A DNA stretch of 64,000 nt. Source: a virus. The DNA lies in IMG/VR virus record IMGVR_UViG_3300032286_001864, positions 17,949-81,948 of that record. The stretch is one strand, 5' to 3'. A model generated the notes under the pieces. That model saw only the letters and a program-made list of their open reading frames with translations. It had not been told where the DNA came from and searched no databases. Positions within the stretch are counted from its first letter, which is position 1. The number at the start of each line of letters is the position of its first letter. Shown here one piece after another: positions 25,094 to 33,047 of the stretch. The translations under genes and the position numbers were made by a program.

Positions 25094-25161
25094 CGGGTCA
25101 CCCAAGCAACAATGGCAATAACAACAGCACCAAATAATAGTGTTGTCTGATAGTCAGTCAT
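25090..25161 (-). CDS. 23-residue single-pass membrane peptide
   Basis: ATG 25161 to TGA 25090. After TDYQT comes a hydrophobic helix (TLLFGAVVIAIVAWVTR). It fits exactly between its neighbours, with ATGA overlaps at both ends, so translation would be coupled on each side. That makes a chance frame less likely. Possibly a membrane regulator or superinfection-type peptide; no homologue can be named. Confidence 0.6.
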   Translation of the reverse strand: MTDYQTTLLFGAVVIAIVAWVTR

Positions 25162-25625
25162 CGGTCCATCTCCTCACGCAGCCAAAGCGAGCAGCCGTGA
25201 AGCCCATACCGATCCAGCCAAACTGCCACCTCGCGGATAGCAGCGCGGGCATTCTCTTCTAAATCAATCTCGCCAGCCACCATGACTTTCTTGACCAACC
25301 CCCCGGCAGGAGCGGGCGGTGCAGGCGGCGATTCGTTGACTGGAAGCACCAAGGTGCCTTTTTGATGATTGTCATAAATGATCTTGCCGTCAGCAATTCT
25401 TCGGATTTCAATCCAGCAGGTTTCGAGGCAGTGAACTATAACTTTTGGCAACTCATCATCCGTGGCCACCGGGGCAGCCTCGGGGGTGGGGGCAGACTGG
25501 GCCAGGGTGGCGCGGGCGGCGGCGATAGCAGTTTGCCAATCCTGGATCCAGCCGGCCGCTGTCTTCATCGATACGGTGTCATCCAACCCAACCAGCCGCT
25601 CCAGGGCGGTGCGGATATCACTCAT
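25158..25625 (-). CDS. Hypothetical protein, modular
   Basis: 155 residues: an N-terminal helix (SDIRTALERLVGLDD), a Trp-containing helix (AAGWIQDWQTAIAAARATLAQ), a Pro/Ala linker, a beta segment (VIVHCLETCWIEIRRIADGKIIYDNHQKG) and a C-terminal AIREVAVWLDRYGLHGCSLWLREEMDR. The last part resembles ends of other small proteins in cyanophage arrays. Function unknown. Confidence 0.6.
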   Translation of the reverse strand: MSDIRTALERLVGLDDTVSMKTAAGWIQDWQTAIAAARATLAQSAPTPEAAPVATDDELPKVIVHCLETCWIEIRRIADGKIIYDNHQKGTLVLPVNESPPAPPAPAGGLVKKVMVAGEIDLEENARAAIREVAVWLDRYGLHGCSLWLREEMDR

Positions 25626-25926
25626 GGCTGTTCCCCCAGCGATACAGGAATCCCTTCAGGATCTCCCGCCCACGAATCACCGGCTCCCTGTGCGTGGCCA
25701 GGCCCTGGATAGCCATCACCACCTGGTCTAGCTGCTGATCCGTCGGCGGGGCTTTTATTGATCTCGTCGTTGGCCATGCTGCAGCGACTACAAAGGGCAG
25801 GAAAATACCAAAAGAAATGCTAAACCATTTGATTGCAAACAAGCGCGAGTTTGGCTTTGATCTGCGCCGACCTTTGACGCGAACCTTTTTAGGTGGTTCG
25901 TCGTAGATATTAGATGAATTACTCAT
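25618..25926 (-). CDS. Small membrane protein with AIQ.L...RG.EIL module
   Basis: 102 residues from ATG 25926. A basic region (KKVRVKGRRRSKPNSR) precedes one transmembrane helix (IKWFSISFGIFLPFVVAAAW, about 28-47). The C-terminus QLDQVVMAIQGLA, then RGREILKGFLYRWG, is shared with residues 50-92 of the 43971-44882 protein. Module function unknown. Confidence 0.6.
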   Translation of the reverse strand: MSNSSNIYDEPPKKVRVKGRRRSKPNSRLFAIKWFSISFGIFLPFVVAAAWPTTRSIKAPPTDQQLDQVVMAIQGLATHREPVIRGREILKGFLYRWGNSHE

Positions 25927-26107
25927 GACCAGCCTCCCGCGGGCCGGGCAGCGGCTGCAATTCAGTCCAGGTGGCGGGAGCTTCGTCGTTGCCAACGATC
26001 AGCCACCAGGCGCGGCCAAACTGATCAATTGCGTCAAGAATATGGATGCCGTTCGGGTTGACCGTGCGGGTCAATCTGACAAAGCGGCGGGGTCGTTGTT
26101 CAGGCAT
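25919..26107 (-). CDS. Small RTV.PNG..LDAID protein, paralogue of 61778-61981
   Basis: 62 residues. RRFVRLTRTVNPNGIHILDAIDQFGRAWWL aligns with RRFISITRTV, then NGYFLDAIADDGTAWY, in the gene at 61778. The fold looks like a small beta domain with a bulky aromatic strand. No family is known to me. Confidence 0.6.
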   Translation of the reverse strand: MPEQRPRRFVRLTRTVNPNGIHILDAIDQFGRAWWLIVGNDEAPATWTELQPLPGPREAGHE

Positions 26108-26212
26108 GGGAGTCTGAGGGTGAGGTGGGTGAACTTGGGACTTACAGCGCTGCCGTAAGGGGCAGGGCGGGAGCTTGAGGCATGACAGGAGCGGGTAAAG
26201 AACAGGTGCTGA

Positions 26213-26500
26213 TCAAGAGCGGCGTGTGACCAGTGGGTAGCCCTTGGGGGGCTGGAAGAGTCCGCCAAGGGAGGGCAGCTGCTCCTCGAGGGGGAGCAAG
26301 GTGAGCTCAGCGAGGGGCCACTGCTCCGTTCTGCCGCTAGAGGAACCCTCCGGCATGACCTCCGCCCAGGGCAGCCCCCTGCTGTTTCTGACGACACGAT
26401 CCACCGGGACCTCAATGACGAGGCCGGTGCGGGCGGGGCCTGATGGCGGGGTGCGATGGACGCGGGCGCCGCGGCGGATCGTGAGCTTCTCGTCAGGCAT
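26213..26500 (-). CDS. Hypothetical small beta domain protein
   Basis: 95 residues from ATG 26500, overlapping the deaminase-like stop by 8 nt. KLTIRRGARVHRTPPSGPARTGLVIEVPVDRVVRNSRG looks like a KOW/SH3-type barrel; LAELTLLPLEEQLP follows. Position beside nucleotide enzymes suggests a metabolic accessory role, unproven. The 105 bp downstream hold no gene. Confidence 0.55.
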   Translation of the reverse strand: MPDEKLTIRRGARVHRTPPSGPARTGLVIEVPVDRVVRNSRGLPWAEVMPEGSSSGRTEQWPLAELTLLPLEEQLPSLGGLFQPPKGYPLVTRRS

Positions 26501-26960
26501 GGGGATGAAGAAGAGGCGAGAAGACCACGTCGAGGTCGATCTGGACAATCTCGACACCCAGGGAAGACGCCGCCCAGCGGCAAGCGTGTTCGTCGTCTTT
26601 CAGCCGCTTGGGCACCGGCGCATCGGGAATCAGCACTTTTGAGATGCCGCACCCGAGCAGGAGTTGGAAGTCCTCCTGAGGCCCTAGGCCGGGGAACAGG
26701 AAGATGGCCGCTCCCCGCAAGCAAATGCCGTACTTGGCAGCCTGAGTGATCAGGCTGCGAATCGCGCTCTGGGAGGAGTCGGAACCGGCGACAGCGACAA
26801 CGCGGTCGCAGCCGTCAGGGCAGGGGCGCACGGCAACGATTCCAGTGGCGCGGCTGGAGCGATCCCTGGCCCCGGAAGCAAGCCAGGCAACACGCATCCA
26901 GATGCGGTTACCGTCATTGGGCGGAGTAGGGAAAGGAGAGGCTTCCATGGCGTCACTCAT
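26493..26960 (-). CDS. dCMP-deaminase-fold protein without catalytic zinc residues
   Basis: 155 residues. ARDRSSRATGIVAV, VVAVAGS, then QAAKYGICLRGAAIFLFP, then LLLGCGISKVLIPD, follow the order of deoxycytidylate deaminases (RD.S...GAVIV; HAE; A..G..L.GAT.Y....PC..C; GI..VVY). The HAE motif is replaced near residues 64-68 (SQSAI) and the PCxxC motif by PGLGPQ (90-95), so the zinc site is lost. It may be a regulatory or structural relative. It is 3 nt from dNMP kinase, in the thymidylate pathway cluster. Confidence 0.6.
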   Translation of the reverse strand: MSDAMEASPFPTPPNDGNRIWMRVAWLASGARDRSSRATGIVAVRPCPDGCDRVVAVAGSDSSQSAIRSLITQAAKYGICLRGAAIFLFPGLGPQEDFQLLLGCGISKVLIPDAPVPKRLKDDEHACRWAASSLGVEIVQIDLDVVFSPLLHPHA

Positions 26961-26963
26961 CGT

Positions 26964-27740
26964 TCAAGCCGGCCCAATAGGGCGACGGAGGGGGACAACA
27001 AGGCCGGTGCCGTTGCTCTCGACCTGAGCGCCGGTAGGGGTAGCGTCGAAAGGCCCCAAGCCATTGAGCGGGAAGCCGAGGGAGGTCACCTCCTTCCGGA
27101 CCTGCTGCAGGAGGTCATGGATCGTTCCGTCGTTGCGAAACCGGGCATCGAAGCAGGGGTAGTGATTGAGACCGCCCTCGCTGGGATGCAAGGAAGAAAA
27201 GAGCTTCCAGGGCAGAAGCTGTTGCGGTGAACGCAGGAATCGCCCAGGACTAAAGCGACGGCACAACTCGCGCTGCCGCTCTTGACGGGTCCGCGGCCTT
27301 TCGACCATCCACATGAATCCCCCAAGCGTGCGGATCAAGTCGGCTTCGCTGGGGAAGCGGACGTCATCGACAACGACATGAAGGTCGCGGCCTCCGTCAT
27401 GAGCGGCGTGACGCAGTTGCATCAGGCTTTGCTCCCAGATCGTTGTCCATAGGTGGGGCGAGATGCAACGGCGGCCCCAGTCCGTACCAAGGGTCTGCAG
27501 CAGGTGCCGGCCAGTGACCCCGATCTCCGGGATGACGATGTTGCGCTCGTGGTAGAGGAAGCGCTTGGCATCGAACCGGCTGACCCCGGCCTCACGGAGG
27601 ATGACGCCGCCGATCCGCTTGAGCGGTTCAGCTAGGGGCAGCCGCACAAAGCCAGCATTGTTGACCAGGGCCTGAGCAACAGTCGTTTTGCCCGAGCCGG
27701 CGCGGGAGGCGGCAATGCCGATCACGGTTGGTTTGTGCAT
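26964..27740 (-). CDS. Deoxynucleoside monophosphate kinase
   Basis: 258 residues. P-loop IGIAASRAGSGKTT (7-20), substrate-binding GRHLLQTLGTDWGRR (around 77-91) and VVVDDVRFPSEADLI (around 122-136) match phage dNMP kinases of the T4 gp1 type. These phosphorylate dTMP, dGMP and modified dCMP to diphosphates. It works with ThyX upstream in the pathway. A basic C-terminal extension (about 200-258) is not part of the core fold. Confidence 0.85.
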   Translation of the reverse strand: MHKPTVIGIAASRAGSGKTTVAQALVNNAGFVRLPLAEPLKRIGGVILREAGVSRFDAKRFLYHERNIVIPEIGVTGRHLLQTLGTDWGRRCISPHLWTTIWEQSLMQLRHAAHDGGRDLHVVVDDVRFPSEADLIRTLGGFMWMVERPRTRQERQRELCRRFSPGRFLRSPQQLLPWKLFSSLHPSEGGLNHYPCFDARFRNDGTIHDLLQQVRKEVTSLGFPLNGLGPFDATPTGAQVESNGTGLVVPLRRPIGPA

Positions 27741-27742
27741 GG

Positions 27743-28102
27743 TCAGTCCTCCACGTCAGCGCCGGAACCGATGGCCTCTGCCGAGAGCGCTGCCGTAGGC
27801 GTCCAGCCAGAACGCCAGATGGCTCGGGTCATGGAGAAGAGTTCCGCCTGGCTCAGCGACCAGTTCCTGAGCACTCGGTTCAGCAGGTCGCGCAGGTCGG
27901 CAGAAAGCCGGGAGTCGCGGTAGCGAGTGATCAGCCGGGCGGCGTTGACCAGGTCGAGGTCGGAGGGCTCCCTGGCGAGAAGGAGGCCATCAATCGTCTT
28001 GCGGTCGAGGTGATCGAGCGGGTGGAGCCCGGCAGGGATGCCACGACCGGGGGCATCCGGCAGTCGCGCATAAGAGACAGGGGGCGACCAGGCGGGAGAC
28101 AT
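27743..28102 (-). CDS. Hypothetical protein, first gene of minus-strand operon
   Basis: 119 residues, helical (HPLDHLDRKTIDGLLLAREPSDLDLVNAARLITRYRDSRL, then LRDLLNRVLRNWSLSQAELFSMTRAIWRSG). The next gene upstream is absent, so its promoter should lie in the repeat-rich region at 28103-28778. Start choice is uncertain. Confidence 0.55.
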   Translation of the reverse strand: MSPAWSPPVSYARLPDAPGRGIPAGLHPLDHLDRKTIDGLLLAREPSDLDLVNAARLITRYRDSRLSADLRDLLNRVLRNWSLSQAELFSMTRAIWRSGWTPTAALSAEAIGSGADVED

Positions 28103-28150
28103 AGGGCGTACGACCGGTGACGGCCAGATCGTACAGGGTCATGCAACCCC

Positions 28151-28164
28151 TGTCTCGCATCGTG
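28151..28164 (+). repeat. 14-bp direct repeat, left copy
   Basis: TGTCTCGCATCGTG, identical to 28667-28680, 516 bp apart, bracketing most of the gene-free region. Confidence 0.8.
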
Positions 28165-28666
28165 GATACCAAGGCGAAGGGGGCTTAGGGGGCGAAAAAG
28201 TGGCCCAGCGGGGGATTCTCTGAGAAGCCTTGCAGTGACTGGGGCCTTGAGAAGTGGCCCAGGGGGGGCCACCGTGACTCCTACTCTTCCCAGAAAAATC
28301 CTTTCCCCTCTGGGAGTGCCCCCAGACCCAGAGCAAACACTAGCGAGTTGAAGGGTACGCAGGTGAGTCCCGAAACAAGACAAGTGATCGTTGACGCGAG
28401 TTGAGCGCTCCAAGAGGGAGGGGAGGGGTCATGAATTTCTTTTTTCCGCAGAAGAGGGAGTCGCGGTGGGCACGGTGGGCCACTTCCCGAGAAGCCTTGC
28501 TACAACTACAAAACGCTCAACAGGGTGCTGGGCCATTTTGCCGCCCAGATCCGGTAATTCCGGAAGCAAGTCTCATGGGTCTCACCAGTTACGGACCGAT
28601 TCGATAGGGAGAGCTCATTCATCGCACTAGGTGTCTGCTGAGTCTTACAGCAAGAATGAAGGGTCT

Positions 28667-28680
28667 TGTCTCGCATCGTG
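28667..28680 (+). repeat. 14-bp direct repeat, right copy
   Basis: TGTCTCGCATCGTG, identical to the copy at 28151-28164. Confidence 0.8.
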
Positions 28681-28744
28681 TCCAATGAGTCTCACCGCAT
28701 GCGACACGAAGACCCGAATCAGGTGGCGTGCCGCCAGGCGCCGG

Positions 28745-28750
28745 TAGCCT
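28745..28750 (+). promoter_or_regulatory. TAGNNT promoter-like box (TAGCCTGGGCT)
   Basis: 34 nt before ATG 28779; the same 11-mer occurs at 18421 and 37313. Confidence 0.4.
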
Positions 28751-28778
28751 GGGCTCGCATTGCTACCCCTTGCGTGCC

Positions 28779-29009
28779 ATGTCTGACCAGTTGGCCCTGA
28801 CTGTCGTGCAGCAGTTCGAGGTCGAGCGGATGGGCCGGGTGATCGATGCGACCAGCGACATCGAGGCACTGCGAAAACTCAGCAAGCAACTGGTGCAGGC
28901 TTGGCACTGCCAGAAAGCGGCGACTCGCTGGGTGATGGGCCATGTCACCGGGCCGCCGATCCCTGGCCCCGATCCGTCGAGCTTCGGGGATCCTGAAGTG
29001 CTCAGCTGA
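28779..29009 (+). CDS. Small helical-hairpin protein, NblA-like pattern
   Basis: 76 residues. LTVVQQFEVERMGRVIDATSD followed by ALRKLSKQLVQAWHCQKAATRWVM has the two-helix layout of NblA (L[ST]V.QQF[DE]..., basic second helix ending in an aromatic/Met pair). It is a monocistronic plus-strand gene with its own promoter-like box, placed between two minus-strand blocks. Such placement is typical of phage host-takeover genes. Cyanobacterial small proteins of unknown function share this look, so the NblA label is tentative. Confidence 0.45.
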   Translation: MSDQLALTVVQQFEVERMGRVIDATSDIEALRKLSKQLVQAWHCQKAATRWVMGHVTGPPIPGPDPSSFGDPEVLS

Positions 29010-29011
29010 GA

Positions 29012-31612
29012 TCAGGAGCCCCAGTCGGAGGGGAAGTCCCCGTCGGTGGTGCCCTTCTTGGGGGGATTGGCTAGAAACCAGATCCGCAGCCTGGTGCCGT
29101 ACCTCCGGATCCGCGTGCTGGTGTAGCCGAGGCGCTTGAGCTCGTCGGTCACGCCGGTGCTGAGCCCCGGGCGAGGGTCGATCGGGAGATCGAGCCATTT
29201 GTAGATGTCATCGAGCCTGTAGGCAGGCTGGTCCTCGTGCATGAACGAATGGTTGCGAGACAGCACGTTCTGAAGCGCACCCGTCAACGGGCTGTCGACC
29301 GTGTGGTTGTTCAGGTAGTCGTCAATGAAGCTGATTTCGTAGGAGGAGAACTCGTAGACGGGCTCATCGAGGTAGCCCTGCAGGGCAGCAGCCCAGATCC
29401 GCATGCGATCAATCTTGACCCGGTCCAGGTCGATGATCCGCACGGCGGGGTCCTGGGGACTGGGTGCTACGCCATGCACGGTGATCGGCATGAAGCGGCG
29501 GTTGCCGGACGGATCGACCAGGAAGTCACTGCTGTTGGTGCAGCCGACCAGCACGAAGGACCGGCGGAATGTCCGCTCGTTCTCGTAGAGGCGCCTGGAG
29601 CGGTCAACCGAGACGGTGACTAGGTTCTTGAACTCTTCTGTGTACTGGCGACGGAAGAAGCGCTCGACCTCATCAAGGTTGATGATCCAGCCGGCATGCA
29701 GGGCGTGCGGCTTCTCCTTGAGGTACGCGATCCCTTGCTGGATCGTTGGGCACCAGGCGTAGTCGTTGCTCAGCGGGTTGGGCGGAGTCAGGTATTGGAA
29801 GAAATTCGTTTTGCCGACGTTCTGCGGACCGATCAGGATCGGCATCCAGCCCATTGAGCAGCCTGGCTCCTTGGCCCTGGCTACGGCAGCGATCAGGAAG
29901 CGGCGCAGGATCAGATCAGCGAGCAGGCGCCCGCAGGGCATGCGCGGATTCTCTGGCCCTTCCTCGGCGACCCCAAGCAAGGTCGAGGCAAGGGTATCGA
30001 AGTACTCGATCGGCTCGTACTTGGAGCAGTCGTCGAGGAAGCGGTGAACTGGGTTGTAGCCGTTTCGTTGAGCGGAGAGGTGAATGGCGTCGTACACATG
30101 CGTCTTAGCGAAGGGCTTGTCTTCTGTTTCGGAGATCAGCAGATAAGCCTTGTCGGCGTCATCGATCAGCTTGGGCTCGTCCATGGGGCCGCACTCGAGC
30201 TGCATCGTGAGTTGGTTGAGCCGCAGCCCGGGGTAGAGGGCCTTGACCTTGGCGCGGATCCTGGACACTTCGCTGCCAGCGGGACCAGCTCCTTTGGCCG
30301 GCCGACCGCGCTTCTTCTTGCCCGGCGGCTCAGGGGGCAATGAAGCGTCGCCTGTGGGCATGGGAATCAGGAGGTCGTCTGGACTGCCCATGAACTCGGG
30401 ATCGGCTTCGTCGACACCTGGAACCGCTACTGCCAGCAGAGCCGCAATGTGAGCCGGCATCTTGGGCATGTCGTCATGGACGTCAGCCGGCTCGGAAGGG
30501 GCCTCTACTGAGGATGTCTCAGAGTGAGACTCATCTACCGTTACTGGGATTCCAGCAACGGAATGTCCCGTCTCAAGCTGAGGGCTTTGAGCCGCCTGGG
30601 CCGCAGCCCATTCGAGGATGGAAGGGGTGCGGAGCTTGCCGGCCTTAGGCAGGTCGTACTCCGGATCGCTGTGGCCGAGGAAGTCCTCGTGCCGGTAGCC
30701 AGGGGGCAGCTTGGAGTCGTAGTTCCCTGAGGAACGCAGATCGTCAGGCAGGGAGTCGCGCCAGTCGGGGTCCCGCTCAGAGGCCAGGAAAAACAGGGTA
30801 CCCAGCGAGGAGCGACCAGAAAAACCGCGGAAGAATCTCTCACTGGCCTGCCGGCTGTTCTTGCCGCTGCCGTGGTGCCCTCGAATCGCCCAGTCCGACC
30901 AGGCGGGAAAGAGGGGATCGCCGGCCGAGGCTGCCGCTGCCGTGATTCGCACGAAGAGATCGCGCTCTCCGTCCGCGGTGGGGTCAAGGACGTTTTCAAG
31001 GACGTAGATCGCTTGGCCGATCGAGGTCTCGTCGTATTCGTCTGAGCGTTCCTCAAAGCTCGAGCGCTGGCTCAAGGCTTCCTTGCGAGCATCGGCGATG
31101 AAGCTCTTGGGCAGGCAGGCGCCCGACTTGCCGGACCAGTCCTGGCAGTTGCTGTTGCCGTAGTAGAGGCGGCAAGGGTCACTGCAGTTCTTGTCGCCGC
31201 CAAGGGCGCGGATCAAGGCAGTGGTAACGGCTTTGTAAAGGCCAGGGTCTGCGATCCGCTCCGGCAGGCGAAAGATGACCCGGAAGCGATGCTTGCCGGG
31301 TTCGTCCTGGTGGCTGCAGCTGGTGTAGGTCAAGCAGGCGTGCTTGGCCAGCGGATGGGCGCGGAAGTCATCAAGGTCGAGGCCGTGATCGATGTCGACA
31401 ACGGCCAGGTCGGCATGGAGGAAAGCGGATGAGCTCCGGTGAGAGGAGCTCATCGCTGCGGCGATGAAGGCATACCCCAGGTGGATCGTCTCCCGCAGGC
31501 CGTCAAGGTCAGTCTCGACGGACTGCCAGTTGTCGGCGAACTCGTCCCTCCAGGCGGAGGGCTTGTTGCGGATGCGGGTATTGAGTGAAACCGCCAGGGT
31601 TTGTGTGCTCAT
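29012..31612 (-). CDS. Primase-helicase fusion (PrimPol-like plus VirE/D5-like ATPase)
   Basis: 866 residues. The N-terminus has an archaeo-eukaryotic primase-like core: VVDIDHG (71-77, catalytic Asp pair) and GKHRFRVIFRLP (106-117), then PCRLYYGNSN. Residues 380-445 are a linker with an AT-hook-like KKKRGRPAKG. The C-terminus is a virulence-associated-E-type superfamily 3 helicase: Walker A GPQNVGKT (595-602), Walker B WIINLDEVE (642-650) and GCTNSSDFLVDPSGNRRFMPI split at 690-710. It would prime and unwind phage DNA at the adjacent candidate origin. It overlaps the upstream gene by one base. Confidence 0.85.
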   Translation of the reverse strand: MSTQTLAVSLNTRIRNKPSAWRDEFADNWQSVETDLDGLRETIHLGYAFIAAAMSSSHRSSSAFLHADLAVVDIDHGLDLDDFRAHPLAKHACLTYTSCSHQDEPGKHRFRVIFRLPERIADPGLYKAVTTALIRALGGDKNCSDPCRLYYGNSNCQDWSGKSGACLPKSFIADARKEALSQRSSFEERSDEYDETSIGQAIYVLENVLDPTADGERDLFVRITAAAASAGDPLFPAWSDWAIRGHHGSGKNSRQASERFFRGFSGRSSLGTLFFLASERDPDWRDSLPDDLRSSGNYDSKLPPGYRHEDFLGHSDPEYDLPKAGKLRTPSILEWAAAQAAQSPQLETGHSVAGIPVTVDESHSETSSVEAPSEPADVHDDMPKMPAHIAALLAVAVPGVDEADPEFMGSPDDLLIPMPTGDASLPPEPPGKKKRGRPAKGAGPAGSEVSRIRAKVKALYPGLRLNQLTMQLECGPMDEPKLIDDADKAYLLISETEDKPFAKTHVYDAIHLSAQRNGYNPVHRFLDDCSKYEPIEYFDTLASTLLGVAEEGPENPRMPCGRLLADLILRRFLIAAVARAKEPGCSMGWMPILIGPQNVGKTNFFQYLTPPNPLSNDYAWCPTIQQGIAYLKEKPHALHAGWIINLDEVERFFRRQYTEEFKNLVTVSVDRSRRLYENERTFRRSFVLVGCTNSSDFLVDPSGNRRFMPITVHGVAPSPQDPAVRIIDLDRVKIDRMRIWAAALQGYLDEPVYEFSSYEISFIDDYLNNHTVDSPLTGALQNVLSRNHSFMHEDQPAYRLDDIYKWLDLPIDPRPGLSTGVTDELKRLGYTSTRIRRYGTRLRIWFLANPPKKGTTDGDFPSDWGS

Positions 31613-32142
31613 CAGGCCTTCTTCTGGTTGCCAGCGGACGTGGTCAGGGGCCCGGAGGGCGCGGTTCCCTGGGGAACGGTTCTCCGGTAGTCGGTCGGCG
31701 TGATCGCCAGATCGAAGGGAACGCCGCGGTCAAGCCGTGAGCGGAGCGTGATCTCGTTCACGCCCATGTGCTGGGCCCAGTCGTGGAGGGTGCGAGCTTC
31801 TCCGTTGAGCTCAAAGACACGGGCGACGCGCCCGGGACGGCGAGGCCCGGAGATCTGGGCCCAGACGAAGTTGCCCGGGCCGCAGGGCGACTCGGGATCT
31901 GGGCAGAGGGGGCGATGGTCCTCTGGGCAGGGGCCAACGTCATCGAGGAAGGCATCGAAGGAACGGATCCAACGGAGGTCGACAGCGGGGATGGTTTTGC
32001 GGGAGTTGGGACTGCGGAGAGGGGGACGGTTCTGGATGCGTAGCCAGGCCTTGTGGGTCCGGCGGATCTCCGGAGGGGAGTCCTTGCCAGATGGCTTGAG
32101 GATTGAGCGCTTGCGGAGCTGAGGAAATGCCTTGGTTGTCAT
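31612..32142 (-). CDS. DNA-binding protein with C-terminal HTH, HNH-associated type
   Basis: 176 residues from ATG 32142. A basic N-terminus (KAFPQLRKRSILKPSGKD) precedes FVWAQISGPRRPGRVARVFELNGEARTLHDWAQHMGVNEITLRSRLDRGVPFDLAIT split around residue 120. That C-terminal piece is the helix-turn-helix commonly fused to HNH nucleases, here without the nuclease. It is the first gene of the primase operon and divergent from the regulator at 32309. Confidence 0.65.
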   Translation of the reverse strand: MTTKAFPQLRKRSILKPSGKDSPPEIRRTHKAWLRIQNRPPLRSPNSRKTIPAVDLRWIRSFDAFLDDVGPCPEDHRPLCPDPESPCGPGNFVWAQISGPRRPGRVARVFELNGEARTLHDWAQHMGVNEITLRSRLDRGVPFDLAITPTDYRRTVPQGTAPSGPLTTSAGNQKKA

Positions 32143-32151
32143 GCGTTGTGA

Positions 32152-32165
32152 TTGCTGTGGCAAGC
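32152..32165. promoter_or_regulatory. Operator-like inverted repeat, copy 1
   Basis: TTGCTGTGGCAAGC, with arms TTGC/GCAA around TGTG. The identical 14-mer occurs at 42185-42198 in the SSB promoter. It lies 10 bp upstream of the ATG at 32142, in the region shared with the regulator gene. Confidence 0.5.
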
Positions 32166-32258
32166 GGCACAGTGCCTCAGGTGTGCCGGGCGCGCAAGCC
32201 CTGGCGACACACAAAGCCGCAAGCTGGTGCACGCACAATCTCAGGAAATGCAAAGGAC

Positions 32259-32318
32259 TGTTAAATGCAGCAGATGTGAGGGAAGTTTTCTGTAGGAGTG
32301 GGCAAGCAATGTTAAATG
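32259..32318 (+). repeat. TGTTAAATG direct repeats upstream of regulator
   Basis: TGTTAAATG at 32259-32267 and at 32310-32318; the second covers the proposed start region. Spacing of 51 bp is near five helical turns, suggesting an autoregulatory operator pair. Confidence 0.45.
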
Positions 32319-32986
32319 TGTTGGTACAATCCATGGCACCGATGAGAACCGCTTTGGAATCCGCAGGCAAGACCGCACCGCCAGAAGCGGTGACAGCCGC
32401 AGAAGCTGCGCAGACTCAGCGCTTTGCCCAGGCGCTCCGGCAAGCGATGGTTCGCAACCGGCTGAGTGAACGCAGGCTAGCGACCGAGCTGGGTATCACG
32501 ATCGGCACGACCCAGAAGTACTTCCGCTTCCGTGTGCAGCCGCTCAAGGTGGCAACAGGCATCAACCGCCAGCTGGCCCGCTTGCTGGGGATCACGCTGG
32601 ACGCCCTGGTGAGCTTTTACGAAACCGGAGAGTTTCGTAATGCCTTGAGCTTCGACGAAGTGGCCTCCTGGCTGCGCTCAGATGCCGGCATCGAGCATCT
32701 GGCGCCGGTCCTTGAGGCGATGAGCGATCTGAGCAAGAAGGCCACCAGCTGCGGTGGCGCGCCCGAGCTGCCGCCAGCGCGTTATACCTGGCCCTTAGAA
32801 GAGTTGGAGCAGGCCAAGGTATCGCCGGCCCTGCGGCAACGCATGGGCTTAACAGAGGGAGCACTGGAAGCTCTAGCAACGGAAGGGGTATTTACGGACG
32901 AGCTCGTTGAGGCCTTCAGCATTGCGGTCAATCTGGATGAAGGGGCTGTCCGCGAAGCATTCGCGGCACGCACCGCTGTGTTATGA
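32309..32986 (+). CDS. Helix-turn-helix transcriptional regulator
   Basis: 225 residues from ATG 32309, chosen because AGGAG lies 10 nt upstream; ATGs at 32333 and 32342 are alternatives, and the frame is open to 32132. Residues 45-95 (FAQALRQAMVRNRLSERRLATELGITIGTTQKYFRFRVQP split, then LARLLGITLDALVSFYETGEF) form an XRE/Cro-type DNA-binding domain. The C-terminal part is helical and may dimerise. A strong terminator follows. Standing alone between divergent units, it is the best candidate for a lysis/lysogeny or early/late switch. Confidence 0.7.
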   Translation: MLNVLVQSMAPMRTALESAGKTAPPEAVTAAEAAQTQRFAQALRQAMVRNRLSERRLATELGITIGTTQKYFRFRVQPLKVATGINRQLARLLGITLDALVSFYETGEFRNALSFDEVASWLRSDAGIEHLAPVLEAMSDLSKKATSCGGAPELPPARYTWPLEELEQAKVSPALRQRMGLTEGALEALATEGVFTDELVEAFSIAVNLDEGAVREAFAARTAVL

Positions 32987-33047
32987 GCTGGGCTCCAGCG
33001 TGGTACGCTCACATCGGTCGGAAACGAGGCCGACCAACAGAGAGGAC

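Larger units (their letters stand above)
28103..28778. other. Repeat-rich gene-free region, candidate replication origin
   Basis: The longest gap in the window, next to the primase-helicase gene. TGTCTCGCATCGTG occurs at 28151-28164 and again at 28667-28680. GAGAAGCCTTGC occurs at 28222-28233 and 28489-28500. GAAGTGGCCCA (28251-28261) has its inverted copy TGGGCCACTTC at 28476-28486, and AAGTGGCCCAG also occurs at 28198. GTCTCACC is repeated near 28579 and 28689. Such clustered iterons fit an origin or complex control region. No convincing gene is seen. Confidence 0.45.

Noticed and set aside
28391-28630. Small plus-strand frames in the repeat-rich gap
   Set aside because: No ribosome site, no promoter-like box, low-quality composition.
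32132-32308. N-terminal extension of the regulator with a CDCC motif
   Set aside because: It would cover the divergent promoter region and operator repeats; AGGAG before ATG 32309 supports the shorter protein.
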